Positions 49,996-60,114 of a stretch of 64,000 bases of DNA are shown here, in pieces. The stretch is from positions 1 through 64,000 of the forward strand of contig JAUXVD010000003.1 in the NCBI GenBank assembly GCA_030684575.1, given 5' to 3'. Numbering within the stretch: position 1 is the first letter of the stretch; each line of letters begins with the position of its first letter. The notes under the pieces are model-generated. The model made no database searches. It had not been told where the DNA came from and saw only the letters and a program-made list of their open reading frames with translations. This DNA is from Nitrospirota bacterium. Its GTDB lineage: Bacteria; Nitrospirota; Nitrospiria; Nitrospirales; Nitrospiraceae. Position numbers and translations under genes: made by a program.

Positions 49996-51927
49996 ATGAT
50001 GGCTGCCAGTAAAATTCTCGTGCTTGAAGATGAAGCCTGTGCCGCAACAGACATTCAGCAGCGGCTGGAGAAATTGGGCTATGCCGTCTGCGAGGTGGTC
50101 CATTCCGGTGAGACCCTTCTCGCCCGTGTCGAGGCTCTTCGCCCGGATCTCGTGATCATGAGTACGTCGGTGCAAACCGAGCTGGCTCGGCACGAATCCA
50201 CTCAGCACCTCATCGAGCAATTGCAGATTCCTATTCTATATTCCACGACGCATGCCGACCCGGTCGCAGTGCAATCCCTGGCACGCAAGGAACCGTTCGG
50301 CTATGTGCGGACGCCGTTGGACGATCGGGACCTGCACCACACGATTGCGATGGCCCTCTATCGGCAGCAGACGGAAACCAAATTGCGAAAGATGGAGCGG
50401 TGGCTTGCGGCGACGCTGAATAGTGTGGGGGATGCCGTGTTAGCCACCGATATCGAAGGACGTGTCACCTACCTCAACCCCAGCGCGGAATTGCTAACGG
50501 GGTGGACCCTTTCCGAAGCCACAGACCGGCCCGTGTCTGAGATATTTCAGACCATGCGTGGCGACGCACATACTCCCGTCGACAGTCCTGTCACGCGGGT
50601 GATTCAGGAAGGAGTCGTACTGGAGCTGGCCGAGGGGACGTTGCTTCAACGAAAAGATGGAACCATGCTTCCGATCGATGATAGCGCCGCTCCGATTCGT
50701 AACGAAGAGGGGCAGATCATCGGCGTGGTGATCATTTTTCGCGATGTCTCGGTCCATCGGCGTCTCGAGGAGCGATTGCGTGAGGCCCAGAAGCTCGATG
50801 GCGTCGGTCAATTGGCCGGCGGCATTGCGCACGATTTCAACAACCTCTTAACGGTCATCAATGGCTGTTGCTTCATGCTCCTCAGAACGATGGCTTCGGA
50901 CGATCCGCAAAAGGCCAAGGTCGAGATGATCAAGGAAGCCGGAGATCGCGCCGCCGTACTGACCCATCAGCTCCTCGCCTTCGGCCGCCGACAGGTACTG
51001 GCTCCCAAGGTCCTCAATCTTAACGATGTCGTGGCGACGATGGAGCGGCTGCTACGAGGGCTGATCGGCGAGGACATTGAATTGCTGACGATCCTCGACC
51101 CCACTGCGGGCTCTGTGAAAGTCGATCCCGGACAGGTCGAACAAGTGATCATGAATCTTGCCGTCAATTCCAGGGATGCCATGCCCTGCGGGGGCACACT
51201 GACCATTACGACCAAGAACATCGACATCCATGATCAGGAAGTCCGCGACGACTATGACGGCATAGACAGTCCTTCCGTGATGCTTGCGGTATCGGACACG
51301 GGGGAGGGCATGGACGTCGACACGCAACGGCATATCTATGACCCATTTTTTACGACCAAGGCGATCGGAAAAGGCACAGGCCTCGGGTTGTCCATGATTT
51401 ACGGAATCGTGAAGCAGAGCGGCGGCCGTATCGCATTCTCGAGTGCGGTCGGGAAGGGCACCTCCTTCCGTATCTATTTTCCGCGGGTCGCACAGGACGC
51501 CGCCATGTCTCCGGCTCTCCCGGCCAACACCGAAGCCGCGCACGGCTCGGAGACGGTTCTGGTTGTGGAAGATGAGGGTCTCGTCAGGAAACTGGTGCGG
51601 ACTATTCTGGAATCTCGCGGGTACGCTGTGCTGGATGCCCAGAGCGGCGACGAAGCCTTCCAGGTTTGCAAGAATCATCAGGGGCCCATTCACCTGCTGA
51701 TCACCGATGTGGTGATGCCCAGGATGAACGGCAAAGAGGTCGCTGAGCGACTGCTGCCCCTCTATCCGGAGATGAGGGTGCTCTATATGTCAGGATACAC
51801 GGCTGATGCGATCGATCAGCATGGGGTCTTAGAGACGGGCATTCAGTTTCTTCAGAAACCCTTCACACCAATCGTTCTGGCCAATCGGGTACGGGAACTG
51901 CTGGATAGTCGACCGGCGGTCTCCTAG
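49996..51927 (+). CDS. Hybrid histidine kinase with degenerate N-terminal receiver
   Basis: 643 residues (start at 49999 is equally possible). Order: receiver-like domain 5-120, PAS 140-250, HisKA with AGGIAHDFNNLLTV (His279), HATPase with LAVNSRDAMP, GEGMD and GLGLSMIYGIVKQ, then a C-terminal receiver with HLLITDVVMPRMNG (phospho-Asp) and the Lys of LQKPF. In the first receiver the phospho-acceptor place is Ser56 (PDLVIMST), so it cannot be phosphorylated normally. The signal and target are unknown. Confidence 0.88.
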   Translation: MMAASKILVLEDEACAATDIQQRLEKLGYAVCEVVHSGETLLARVEALRPDLVIMSTSVQTELARHESTQHLIEQLQIPILYSTTHADPVAVQSLARKEPFGYVRTPLDDRDLHHTIAMALYRQQTETKLRKMERWLAATLNSVGDAVLATDIEGRVTYLNPSAELLTGWTLSEATDRPVSEIFQTMRGDAHTPVDSPVTRVIQEGVVLELAEGTLLQRKDGTMLPIDDSAAPIRNEEGQIIGVVIIFRDVSVHRRLEERLREAQKLDGVGQLAGGIAHDFNNLLTVINGCCFMLLRTMASDDPQKAKVEMIKEAGDRAAVLTHQLLAFGRRQVLAPKVLNLNDVVATMERLLRGLIGEDIELLTILDPTAGSVKVDPGQVEQVIMNLAVNSRDAMPCGGTLTITTKNIDIHDQEVRDDYDGIDSPSVMLAVSDTGEGMDVDTQRHIYDPFFTTKAIGKGTGLGLSMIYGIVKQSGGRIAFSSAVGKGTSFRIYFPRVAQDAAMSPALPANTEAAHGSETVLVVEDEGLVRKLVRTILESRGYAVLDAQSGDEAFQVCKNHQGPIHLLITDVVMPRMNGKEVAERLLPLYPEMRVLYMSGYTADAIDQHGVLETGIQFLQKPFTPIVLANRVRELLDSRPAVS

Positions 51928-52077
51928 GCGCTGTCTTTACAGGATAAAGAATCTCCCGGTTCATGCCGGCGGGTGACAGGGACCGGGCCGGACTCTGTGC
52001 ACGAAGCACATGCCGGATCAGGATGCGCCATCCACCCGCTGTTACTTGCAGCCGCGGCCTATTCTCCTGCCTGCAAA

Positions 52078-52497
52078 TTAAGCCGGAACAAACTTGAGCG
52101 AGACGCCGTTGATGCAGTAACGGAGTCCGGTCGGCTGAGGGCCGTCATCGAATATATGTCCCTGGTGGCCGCCGCAGCGAGCGCAATGTACTTCGGTGCG
52201 GGTCATGAAGAATTTCGAATCGGTGCGCGCCTCCACCACCTTCGGATCGATCGGCTGCCAGAAGCTGGGCCAGCCGGTGCCGCTGTCGAACTTGTGCTCA
52301 GACGAATAGGCGGGCAGGTCGCAGCCCGCGCAGTAGTAGATGCCGGATGCATGATTCTCATGGAGCGGACTCGAAAACGCCCTCTCCGTGTCTTCATGAC
52401 GCAACACCTGATAGGCCGCAGGAGATAGCTGCTTCTTCCATTCGTCGTCGGCCTTCGTCACTTTCACAATGGCAGGGACCTCAATCTTTGGTGGCAT
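52078..52497 (-). CDS. msrB: Methionine sulfoxide reductase B
   Basis: 139 residues from the ATG after GGGAGAT. Zinc ligands Cys56/Cys59 (CAGC) and Cys105/Cys108 (CARC), FDSGTGWPSFW, and catalytic Cys128 in GLRYCINGVSL. Reduces methionine-R-sulfoxide using thioredoxin. No signal peptide: cytoplasmic. Length is normal. Confidence 0.95.
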   Translation of the reverse strand: MPPKIEVPAIVKVTKADDEWKKQLSPAAYQVLRHEDTERAFSSPLHENHASGIYYCAGCDLPAYSSEHKFDSGTGWPSFWQPIDPKVVEARTDSKFFMTRTEVHCARCGGHQGHIFDDGPQPTGLRYCINGVSLKFVPA

Positions 52498-52597
52498 GGG
52501 TGATCTCCCTTTCTTGTAGGGGGGTATGGCCAATCAGTCGAATCACAATGGCAATCCTTACATAGAGACTTACGGAAGGGCAAGGTGAGTGGATGCG

Positions 52598-52764
52598 GGC
52601 TGGGGCTCAACTGCTCTCGCACCTCCCGGAGCGACCCAATCGGGCTCCGCTGAGTGGCAGCCTTCGGAAATTCCCTCGCGGACTCGGTCAGTTTCCGCTT
52701 TCCTTCTCAGCGGAGCCTCGATGGGGCCCCGCTGCTACGGTAACGTTCGCGCTGAGCCCCAGCC
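52598..52764. repeat. Nested palindromic element, 167 bp
   Basis: Two perfect 12-bp inverted repeats are nested: GGCTGGGGCTCA (52598) with TGAGCCCCAGCC (52753-52764), and inside them GGCTCCGCTGAG (about 52643) with CTCAGCGGAGCC (about 52708). The spacing between outer and inner arms is similar on both sides (33 and 35 bases), so the whole can fold as a long hairpin. It may be a MITE-like repeat or a structured RNA. Confidence 0.65.
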
Positions 52765-52934
52765 CCACCATTATTTTTACGCAAGAGGAAAAGAAGGGGA
52801 GAAATGCGGTGGAGAAGTGGCGAACAACGACCGACGGTTCACAAATGACGAATGGCGACACGCCACGTGGAGTGAATGGTTCCTGACATCGTTTCCTTTT
52901 TCATTTTCTTGACCTCGACCCCTTTCTTGTTCCA
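52765..52934. other. Gap between palindrome and the AT-rich gene
   Basis: 170 bases rich in A and T with no supported gene. The T-rich ATTATTTTTACG directly follows the palindrome and may stop transcription. The gene on the right ends here. Confidence 0.35.
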
Positions 52935-55058
52935 TCAAAAGCCGTGGCACTTTTTGTATTTCTTCCCACTGCCACAATAACAGGGTTCATTTCTTCCTAA
53001 CTTCTGCATCTGGCTATCCAAGGCAACACCTGGATTTTTGATAACAACCTTTGATAGCTCGGCGAGCTTCGAATCTTCAATCCAAGGTTTTGCACTGTAA
53101 ACGACTGCATCACCCAAGCCCTCGCTTCCAATCACGCTGCCCAGTCCAAGCCACTCATCAGCTTTCATCTCGTGCTTCTTTAGCATTGCAGACATGAGGG
53201 TCGATTCCTCAATGTTTGTCGTGTTATTGGGGGCGGCAAGATAGGAGAGTCCCCTTTTCCCTTCGCTAAGCATCATTGTAAACATTTGCTGTTTGCCCCT
53301 TGCCCGAGCCCTAGACCGAGTTTTTTCAATTGCGTTCATCAATGAGTCGGCACCGCTGCCGGATAGGTCGAGCAGGAGGAAGACACTATCGGTGACTCTT
53401 GGGTGGCAGGACCACTTTATTTGAGTCAAGAGCTTTTGGAAGCCTGTGTTTCTCCATTTATGTTGGAGCTTTTCATATGCCTCTGTTTTCTTCTGAAATC
53501 CACGGGCTGCTGGATAATTGGCATCAATGAGTTGAGCGAATTGCTGATCAACCATTACGAAGTTTGCCCCTTCTCGCGGGTATAACTTCTGATTAAGATG
53601 ATATCCAAGCAAGGCCATTTCCTCGCCGTGAAAGTAGGAAGCTAATTTGGTCCGTTGACGCAAATAGTAAAAGAGGTCGAATGGATCGCTGAGGTAGAAT
53701 GTCAGAATTTGTAGGTCAAAAACGCTTATGACTATTGGAAAAGGATCATTTGTTGTTTTCGAGAGATATGCATCGACTTGATGCATGACCGCCGGATACT
53801 CGTCCGATGTGACGCATACAATATAAACATCGTTGATGGCCTCACCGATCTGTATCTTTTGCCCTGTGAGAGAGGTGAGCTCAGTGTTACGATCTGAAAT
53901 GGAATTTCTGCAAACTAGTCCTTGCTCATAGGCTTTCTGGATCCCTTCTTTGAAATCCGACCGCAGCTGTTCTTCATCCCCTTGCTTTGCTAATTCGGTC
54001 AGCTTTTTCGACTTGGCCTGGACAACAATAGCTTTGCTCCCAAGCAATGCTAGGACATCAATATCTGATATTGTTTCCCCCTTATTTCGAGAGATTTTTA
54101 CATTCCTGAAAACCTTGTCCTGTCCACAGATGGCCGCTAGCATCTCGTAACAGATTTCTTCTGTCACATCGCCTCTGTGCTTGAAAGAGGTTTCTCGATA
54201 CTGGCTATCCTTGAGCATCCAATAGAACGGACTTTCATAGATTGATTGAGCGAGATTGAACCAAATGGGCAAGAAGTATTCGTTAGGGCCTAAAGCGATA
54301 AGGGGGTGAGATTCGACCTGGTTGTAGCTACCAGGGGCAGCAAATTTTTGGTTTGCAGTGCCAGGAGTCAGAGAGAAATGCTTTAAGAATGACTTGCGAG
54401 CCTTTCTGCTGACAGAAATCAGTTCGTCCTCGTGCAAAGATAGAATTGCAATGGCTGTATGGCAGGCATCTTCATGGTTTGTAGTGGCAGGTCGTTCTCT
54501 CGCTTTTCTTTCTTGAAGCGCTTTGATTTCCTGTGCTAGCGCCGCCATTTCTTCGGCGCTAATCTGATTTTTTTCGGCAAGCCACTGTACATCAAGCTGA
54601 TACCGTTTTCTTGCTAGCTCAAGAAATTGGAAGCCGTAAGCACCTGAACCGCCGTAGAAAATAGGTTCAGTCATCCATTCGCCACTTCCGATTAGTTTCT
54701 TAAAGTCTTTTTCGAGTTCTGTTTCAGTCTTGTGCTCTTTTCCTGCTAGGAGTTCAGGCATCTTATCTTTGATAAAGAGCATGTGGCATTCATGGAGCTG
54801 GTGCAGCAACTTGTAGGTAGTATCAATATGCCTCTGAATATCCTCCGAACTTGGGAGTTCTCTGTTGATTGGCTGCTTCACCAGTAAACCGAAGAGGAAG
54901 GAAAATTCACGAAAAGAGATCCTGGCATGCCAGTCAATTTCCAATATTTCTAGAACGTTTACAGAGAGGTCACGCATCACCATGAGCGCTAGAGAGTAGA
55001 GGTAGCCTCGTTCTCTACTCAGACTTTCTAACGTATCAAGAATATCAGTCTTGGTCAT
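52935..55058 (-). CDS. Putative nuclease with SEC-C zinc tail, AT-rich
   Basis: 707 residues from the ATG at 55058 (AAGG upstream). The N-terminal half is helical and unassigned. At about 295-355 is a PD-(D/E)xK-like pattern: TEEICYEMLAA, SDIDVLALLGSKAIVVQAKSKKL, with Glu300/301, Asp332/334 and a Gln347-x-Lys349 in place of the usual E-x-K. The C-terminus is a SEC-C motif, RNEPCYCGSGKKYKKCHGF. The codon use and base composition are more AT-rich than all neighbours, so the gene is probably acquired. A nuclease for defence is possible but not shown. Confidence 0.6.
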   Translation of the reverse strand: MTKTDILDTLESLSRERGYLYSLALMVMRDLSVNVLEILEIDWHARISFREFSFLFGLLVKQPINRELPSSEDIQRHIDTTYKLLHQLHECHMLFIKDKMPELLAGKEHKTETELEKDFKKLIGSGEWMTEPIFYGGSGAYGFQFLELARKRYQLDVQWLAEKNQISAEEMAALAQEIKALQERKARERPATTNHEDACHTAIAILSLHEDELISVSRKARKSFLKHFSLTPGTANQKFAAPGSYNQVESHPLIALGPNEYFLPIWFNLAQSIYESPFYWMLKDSQYRETSFKHRGDVTEEICYEMLAAICGQDKVFRNVKISRNKGETISDIDVLALLGSKAIVVQAKSKKLTELAKQGDEEQLRSDFKEGIQKAYEQGLVCRNSISDRNTELTSLTGQKIQIGEAINDVYIVCVTSDEYPAVMHQVDAYLSKTTNDPFPIVISVFDLQILTFYLSDPFDLFYYLRQRTKLASYFHGEEMALLGYHLNQKLYPREGANFVMVDQQFAQLIDANYPAARGFQKKTEAYEKLQHKWRNTGFQKLLTQIKWSCHPRVTDSVFLLLDLSGSGADSLMNAIEKTRSRARARGKQQMFTMMLSEGKRGLSYLAAPNNTTNIEESTLMSAMLKKHEMKADEWLGLGSVIGSEGLGDAVVYSAKPWIEDSKLAELSKVVIKNPGVALDSQMQKLGRNEPCYCGSGKKYKKCHGF

Positions 55059-55200
55059 GATTGGCCTTAACGACAAGGAGCGTGTGGTTGAGGCACAATA
55101 TCAAGGATCCCGTGGTTATTCAAAAATGCTTGCGAAGATTCGAAATGAACATTGCTGGAGTGGTTCGTCGGCCAATCTTGCTTTTTCCTTTCAATCCTTA
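55059..55200. other. AT-rich margin of the island
   Basis: No supported gene. It should contain the promoter for the minus-strand nuclease-like gene. The composition changes back to GC-rich at about 55205. Confidence 0.35.
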
Positions 55201-55485
55201 GTGTTATAGGGGAATGCCCTCGACTTGAGCGAGCATGACTGGCGGACCGAGGCATTCGTTGTTGCCAACCTCCTCCCAGTATTGGAGGGGCGGCCTGGCT
55301 GGTTCCCATCGTGCGCGCGTCCAACGAGGGCCTTCTGAGGCCGCGCGTTGCGCGAGCACAGAAGATCATCAGGCTCCATTCCGTCCTCTGTTCTGCGAGC
55401 AAGGAGGGCACCTGGCCGCTCCCCACCATTGCTTAAGTTGAGCGAGGAATACCGAAGGAAAGTTGGAGGGGCTTGAGCCAATGGG
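55200..55485. other. Structured, gene-free GC-rich region
   Basis: Several local inverted repeats are present: CCTCC...GGAGG around 55268-55288, and GGGCCT-TCTG-AGGCC around 55326. Long open frames on the minus strand here have no ribosome sites, and I take them as non-coding. It might be the remains of a mobile element on the edge of the AT-rich island, or a repeat. Confidence 0.35.
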
Positions 55486-55487
55486 TA

Positions 55488-55513
55488 AGGCCCCGGCGTT
55501 GCGCCGGGGCCTC
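55488..55513 (-). terminator. Terminator of lon
   Basis: GGCCCCGGCG-TTG-CGCCGGGGCC is a perfect 10-bp GC stem located directly after the lon stop. T-run is short (CCTTACCC on the minus strand). Confidence 0.65.
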
Positions 55514-55519
55514 TAGAGT

Positions 55520-57916
55520 TTACGAAGCGGTCGAGGTCGCGAGCGGTTCGTCACGTTCTGCTGTCTCGGATGATGTTGCATCCTGATTGAATGCCGCCGG
55601 GAGCACTTCTTCAATCCGCTCGGCGAGGATGAAGGTCAGCTCGTTCCGCACTTCCTGCGGCACTTCCTTGAGGTCCTTCTCGTTCGCCTTGGGCAGGATG
55701 ATGCGTCGGATACCGGCGCGATGGGCTGCCAGCACCTTTTCTTTGATTCCTCCGACCGGTAATACCAATCCGCTCAGGCTGATTTCGCCGGTCATGGCGG
55801 TGTCGCTCCGCACCGCTTTCCCGCTATAGGTTGATGCGAGCGCGGTAGCCATGGTGATACCGGCCGATGGTCCGTCTTTCGGGATGGCACCGGATGGCAC
55901 ATGGATATGTAACCCGTTCCGTTTGAAGCGTGAGATATCCAACCCCATGCTCTCGGCATGTGACCAGAGATAACTTCGCGCTGCGCGGGCAGATTCCTGC
56001 ATGACGTCTCCCAACTGACCGGTAATCGTCAGTTCATGACTACCGGGGAGCAAGGTGGTTTCGATATAGAGGACATCTCCACCGCTCGGAGTCCAGGCTA
56101 GTCCCGTGGCGACTCCAGGAGGCAAGACCTTGCGTGCCTCCTCCGGCATGAAACGCTCGGAGCCGAGCCAGTCCTCGAGAACCTCGGATTTGATGGTCAC
56201 GGGCTGTCGCTCCTGGCCATCCGGCAGTTCCGCGAATGTCAGCGCGACTTTTCTGGTCAGGCGACCGAGCATCTGCTCGAGTTGGCGCACACCAGCTTCC
56301 CTCGTGTATCGGCTGATGACGAGATTCAACACCTCATCCGACAGCAGGGCTTGGGTGGCATCCAGGCCTGCCTCCTTGAGCCGTCGCGGCCAGAGGTAGC
56401 GAATGGCGATCTCCGCCTTCTCCCGTTCGCTATAGCCTTGCAGGCGAATGATCTCCATGCGATCCAACAGCGGCTGGCTGATGGTATCCAGCGTATTGGC
56501 GGTCGTGATGAAGAACACCTTGGACAGATCGAACGGAAGATCCAGGTAATGGTCGCGGAATGTATGATTCTGCGCCGGGTCCAGGACCTCCAGTAAGGCT
56601 GCAGCCGGATCGCCGCGGAAGTCGCGGCCCATCTTGTCGACCTCGTCCAACATCAGCACAGGATTATTCACGCCTGCCCGTCGCATGGACTGAATGATTC
56701 GTCCTGGCAGGGCACCGACGTAGGTCCGGCGATGGCCGCGCAATTCCGCTTCATCATGCACGCCACCCAGGCTGAGACGTTCGAACGTGCGTCCCATCGA
56801 CCGGGCGATGGACTGGCCCAGGCTGGTTTTGCCCACGCCGGGAGGTCCGACGAGGCAGAGGATGGGTGCTTTGGCTGTGGGATTGAGTTTCAGCACGGCC
56901 AAATGCTCGACGATCCGTTCCTTCACTTCTTTGATGCCGTAGTGATCCTCTTCCAGGACCTGACGCACCTTGCTCAATTCTAAACGGTCCTCCGAGGATT
57001 TCTTCCAGGGAAGCTCCAGCACCAGTTCGAGATAGGTCCTGAGGACCTGATGGTCCGGCGAGGAGGGGGGGACCTTGGCCAGTTTGGCGAGTTCTCGGGC
57101 CACTTCCTTTTGTATGGCATCAGGAAGATCGGCTTCCTCGATTTTCTTCTTGAGTTCGGTGATTTCGCTCTCTTCTCCCTCGCCTTCGCCGAGTTCCTGT
57201 TGAATGGCCTTTAGTTGTTCGCGCAGGACATATTCTCGTTGAGTCTTCCCAATCTTGGCTGACGCCTCGTTGGTGATCTTGTCCCGCAATTGCAAAATCT
57301 GGATTTCTTTCGAGAGCGCTCCATAGAGCGAGCGCAATAGCTCGGTGGTCGACGAACTTTCGAGCAGCTTTTGTTCCTGCTGCACCGTGAGGTTGAGGAG
57401 TGAGGCCACGCGATAGGCCAAGGAGATGGGATTGTCCTCGTTGCTGAAGGCCACCGCAGCTTCCTGAATGCCTGGAGCCTGAATCAATCGAGGCAGGTCT
57501 GTGACCAAGTCCTGGATGGCCCGATGCAGGGCTTGAACTTCGGTGCCTTCATCGGTTGGGCGATCGATCTGCCGGGCCTGGACGAGCAGAAATGGTGTCG
57601 CCTGCTCGACCTTGATCAAGGCGACACGCTCCAGGCCCTGCACGATGGCATGGATGGTGCCGTTTTCAGACCGGCCGACTTGTTTCACGATGGCTTTGGT
57701 GCCGATGGTATAGAGGTCTTCGAGCCCCGGCTCTTCTGTCAGGGGATCGCGCTGTGCGACCACGAGGATCGTTTTCTCTTCTGTCTTCATCGCCGCTTCG
57801 ACGGCAGCCATGGATCGTTCGCGCCCGACGGTCAGGGGCATCATGATCCCGGGGAATAACACGGTGCGCTTAATGGGGAGGACGGGTAGTTGTACCGCCA
57901 ATGCGTCGTTATTCAT
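55520..57916 (-). CDS. lon: Lon protease
   Basis: 798 residues. N-terminal LON substrate domain ([19 protein letters not shown]), Walker A GPPGVGKT at 357-364, Walker B-like [13 protein letters not shown], and the catalytic Ser near residue 680 in [15 protein letters not shown] with Lys in [17 protein letters not shown]-dependent degradation of misfolded and regulatory proteins. Full length; a promoter is visible upstream. Confidence 0.96.
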   Translation of the reverse strand: MNNDALAVQLPVLPIKRTVLFPGIMMPLTVGRERSMAAVEAAMKTEEKTILVVAQRDPLTEEPGLEDLYTIGTKAIVKQVGRSENGTIHAIVQGLERVALIKVEQATPFLLVQARQIDRPTDEGTEVQALHRAIQDLVTDLPRLIQAPGIQEAAVAFSNEDNPISLAYRVASLLNLTVQQEQKLLESSSTTELLRSLYGALSKEIQILQLRDKITNEASAKIGKTQREYVLREQLKAIQQELGEGEGEESEITELKKKIEEADLPDAIQKEVARELAKLAKVPPSSPDHQVLRTYLELVLELPWKKSSEDRLELSKVRQVLEEDHYGIKEVKERIVEHLAVLKLNPTAKAPILCLVGPPGVGKTSLGQSIARSMGRTFERLSLGGVHDEAELRGHRRTYVGALPGRIIQSMRRAGVNNPVLMLDEVDKMGRDFRGDPAAALLEVLDPAQNHTFRDHYLDLPFDLSKVFFITTANTLDTISQPLLDRMEIIRLQGYSEREKAEIAIRYLWPRRLKEAGLDATQALLSDEVLNLVISRYTREAGVRQLEQMLGRLTRKVALTFAELPDGQERQPVTIKSEVLEDWLGSERFMPEEARKVLPPGVATGLAWTPSGGDVLYIETTLLPGSHELTITGQLGDVMQESARAARSYLWSHAESMGLDISRFKRNGLHIHVPSGAIPKDGPSAGITMATALASTYSGKAVRSDTAMTGEISLSGLVLPVGGIKEKVLAAHRAGIRRIILPKANEKDLKEVPQEVRNELTFILAERIEEVLPAAFNQDATSSETAERDEPLATSTAS

Positions 57917-57973
57917 GTAGATGTATCCCTTCCTCTGGGTCGGTGAAAGGAAATGAAATGAATATATGAGTGA

Positions 57974-58001
57974 GAGATAGCGCCCGTCGAGATGAAGTCA
58001 A
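57974..58001 (-). promoter_or_regulatory. Candidate sigma70-type promoter for lon
   Basis: On the minus strand TTGACT (57996-58001) and TATCTC (57974-57979) are separated by 16 bases, about 60 bases before the lon ATG. A heat-shock (sigma32) version, CTTGA with CCCxAT, is not clearly seen. Confidence 0.45.
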
Positions 58002-58067
58002 GAGGAGGGATGAGGAAGTCTCGATAACTCGTCGAAATCGTGAAGTTAGATTAGGATCCGTTCATCT

Positions 58068-60089
58068 TCAGCGATCGACGAAGACGCTACCCTCGGGATA
58101 GAAGAACAGTTTTCCGTCACCGGGACGAGTCTCGACCGATAGTGATGGATCGGACAGCGTATAGCTGTCGGTGCCCTCAAGGTCAAAAAATGCTGCCACA
58201 CTCTTCTCCGAGGAGTTTCCTAACCCGGATTTGGCCTGGTATTGGTCGGCGCCGCCCTCGTCGATGAAGAGCCCCCAGCTTGTATAGTCGGCTCGGCCAA
58301 GACCGGTTGAGCGGTCGAAGGCATAGGTGTCGTGGCCTGTGCCGGCATCGATCATGACGCTCACGCTGCTATCCCACGCGACTCCGCCGTTGTAGAAGGG
58401 GCCGGAGGAGCCATAACGATCGTCTCCATGATGGTCGATGAAGAGACCGACTCCGAAGTGCGCGGACGCGCCATGCCCATACCGAGCGGCCCGATGTTCG
58501 TCGTCACCCGCTAAGTCCAACTTCATGCCGATGCCGAAAAAGTAGCCGTGCCCTTGCGAGAAATTGGCGCTGTCGTAATGATCCTGGCCTTGGATATCCA
58601 AGAGGAATCCCCAGCCACCGGCGAGGTTGTACGGTTGCCACTCCACGTTCTTTGTCAGAATCCGTTGTCCCGCTCCGGTGCCTAGTCCGAAGCAGTCGTA
58701 CTGATAGAGGGGATCGCCGGGCTTTCCCGTGGGTGCGTCTTGGGCATTGTAGGCGCTGGGATAGAAGCCGCCGCATTGATAATGGTCGTCGCCGGTGATG
58801 TCGATGACGGCGCCGACACCCAGAGGACCACCGAACCCGATGGCGAAGCCATGGCTGGTATACCGGTCGTTCCCTTCGGCATCGAGCAAGAGACCGAGCC
58901 CCCCAATGGCTGCACCCTGGGTCAGTCGATTGCCCATATAGACATCGTTGCCCTTCGCGTCGAACAAGATTCCGAGACCTCCGAAGCCTGTGCCTCCCGA
59001 TCCCATGTCGAGCTGGTAGACATCGTCGCCGTCATGATCGATCAACAGGCCCACCCCCAGCCTGCCGGTGGCCAGTCCGAGCGGAGCCCCGTCGTAGGTA
59101 TCGTCTCCACTGAGGTCGATGACGACGGCATTGCCCTGATCTTCGTCTGTCGATGAGGCAATCATGCCTCGATAGAGATCGTTGCCACCTACATCGATAA
59201 TCAGGCCGATGCCCTTGCCCAACTCGTAGGTATTCGGTCCGGGACCACCGATGATAATCAGTCCGTAGGATGTTTCTTGAACGAACAGCACGTCGCCTGT
59301 GACGCCGTGCGGAGGGGAGGACGCGTGGATGGGCGTCGTCCAGGCTGCGGCGACCTGGTGCAGCCAGCGCTCATTAGCAAGGCGAGCGAGTACCTGGGCT
59401 GCCGCAATGAGGCTGGCATAATCCACCTGTTCCTCAAGCAGTTCGGTAAACCGGAGATCGGCTTTGATTCGAGCGCCCGTTGGCTCAGACAGATTCGAAA
59501 TCTGCGGGAGGTAATGTTTCGCCATCGACTCGGCATGCAGAAATAGGAAGCGCCGTTCTGCTTCGGTGAGATTCCTCAGCGCTTTCTCTCGATGGAGTGA
59601 GGCCTGTTCCAAACTTTCGACCATGAAGGCCAAGAGGTCCCGGCGCGCGGAGCTGATCGGCAGATGGACGGGCTTGTAGAACGTGGAGGTGCGATCCATG
59701 CCGGCTTCTAGCAGGTCGAGGAGGGCTGGAAGATTGACGGACCCGCCTTCAGCCATTTTCGCTAATAAGAGCCCTTGATGTTCCAGGTCGGTGAGACCGT
59801 CCCAGGGTTGTTGCAACGCCTTGAGCGCCAGCCGACGTTTGAATTGCGCCGGGGTCTTTTCGACTGTGTCATGCGCGGCGATCAGGTCTCGATGCTGGGA
59901 TCCTGTCAGTTGCTCGAAGTCCTTGCGTACGGTGGGAGCCAGTCGATCGAGCGCCGAGTCTCGTATGTGGCTGGTGGGCATGGCTGCGGAAGGTCCTAGC
60001 AGCCCGAAGAATCCTTGCACTGCGCTGCAACCAGGCAGCCAGATGAGGAGAGGCAGGCTTATGAGCAGTCGCAGGTATCGTGTCATCAT
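58068..60089 (-). CDS. Lipoprotein with tandem Gly-Asp-x-Tyr beta repeats
   Basis: 673 residues from the ATG at 60089. A lipobox follows a signal (LRLLISLPLLIWLPGCSAV). The first ~280 mature residues are helical. From about residue 290 to the end come ten or more repeats of ~30-40 residues with the kernel G-x-x-x-D-x-x-G-x-D-x-Y: IIDVGGNDLYRG, VIDLSGDDTYDG, LIDHDGDDVYQL, LFDAKGNDVYMG, LLDAEGNDRYTS, VIDITGDDHYQC, FIDHHGDDRYGS and FIDEGGADQYQA. Possibly a Ca-binding beta-solenoid on the outer membrane. No family recognised. Confidence 0.7.
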   Translation of the reverse strand: MMTRYLRLLISLPLLIWLPGCSAVQGFFGLLGPSAAMPTSHIRDSALDRLAPTVRKDFEQLTGSQHRDLIAAHDTVEKTPAQFKRRLALKALQQPWDGLTDLEHQGLLLAKMAEGGSVNLPALLDLLEAGMDRTSTFYKPVHLPISSARRDLLAFMVESLEQASLHREKALRNLTEAERRFLFLHAESMAKHYLPQISNLSEPTGARIKADLRFTELLEEQVDYASLIAAAQVLARLANERWLHQVAAAWTTPIHASSPPHGVTGDVLFVQETSYGLIIIGGPGPNTYELGKGIGLIIDVGGNDLYRGMIASSTDEDQGNAVVIDLSGDDTYDGAPLGLATGRLGVGLLIDHDGDDVYQLDMGSGGTGFGGLGILFDAKGNDVYMGNRLTQGAAIGGLGLLLDAEGNDRYTSHGFAIGFGGPLGVGAVIDITGDDHYQCGGFYPSAYNAQDAPTGKPGDPLYQYDCFGLGTGAGQRILTKNVEWQPYNLAGGWGFLLDIQGQDHYDSANFSQGHGYFFGIGMKLDLAGDDEHRAARYGHGASAHFGVGLFIDHHGDDRYGSSGPFYNGGVAWDSSVSVMIDAGTGHDTYAFDRSTGLGRADYTSWGLFIDEGGADQYQAKSGLGNSSEKSVAAFFDLEGTDSYTLSDPSLSVETRPGDGKLFFYPEGSVFVDR

Positions 60090-60114
60090 TTCTGTCTTTA
60101 GCAGGGGTGAGGAA

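Noticed and set aside
55191-55481. 96-codon minus-strand frame in the structured region before lon
   Set aside because: No ribosome site, many hairpins, and no protein family; treated as non-coding.
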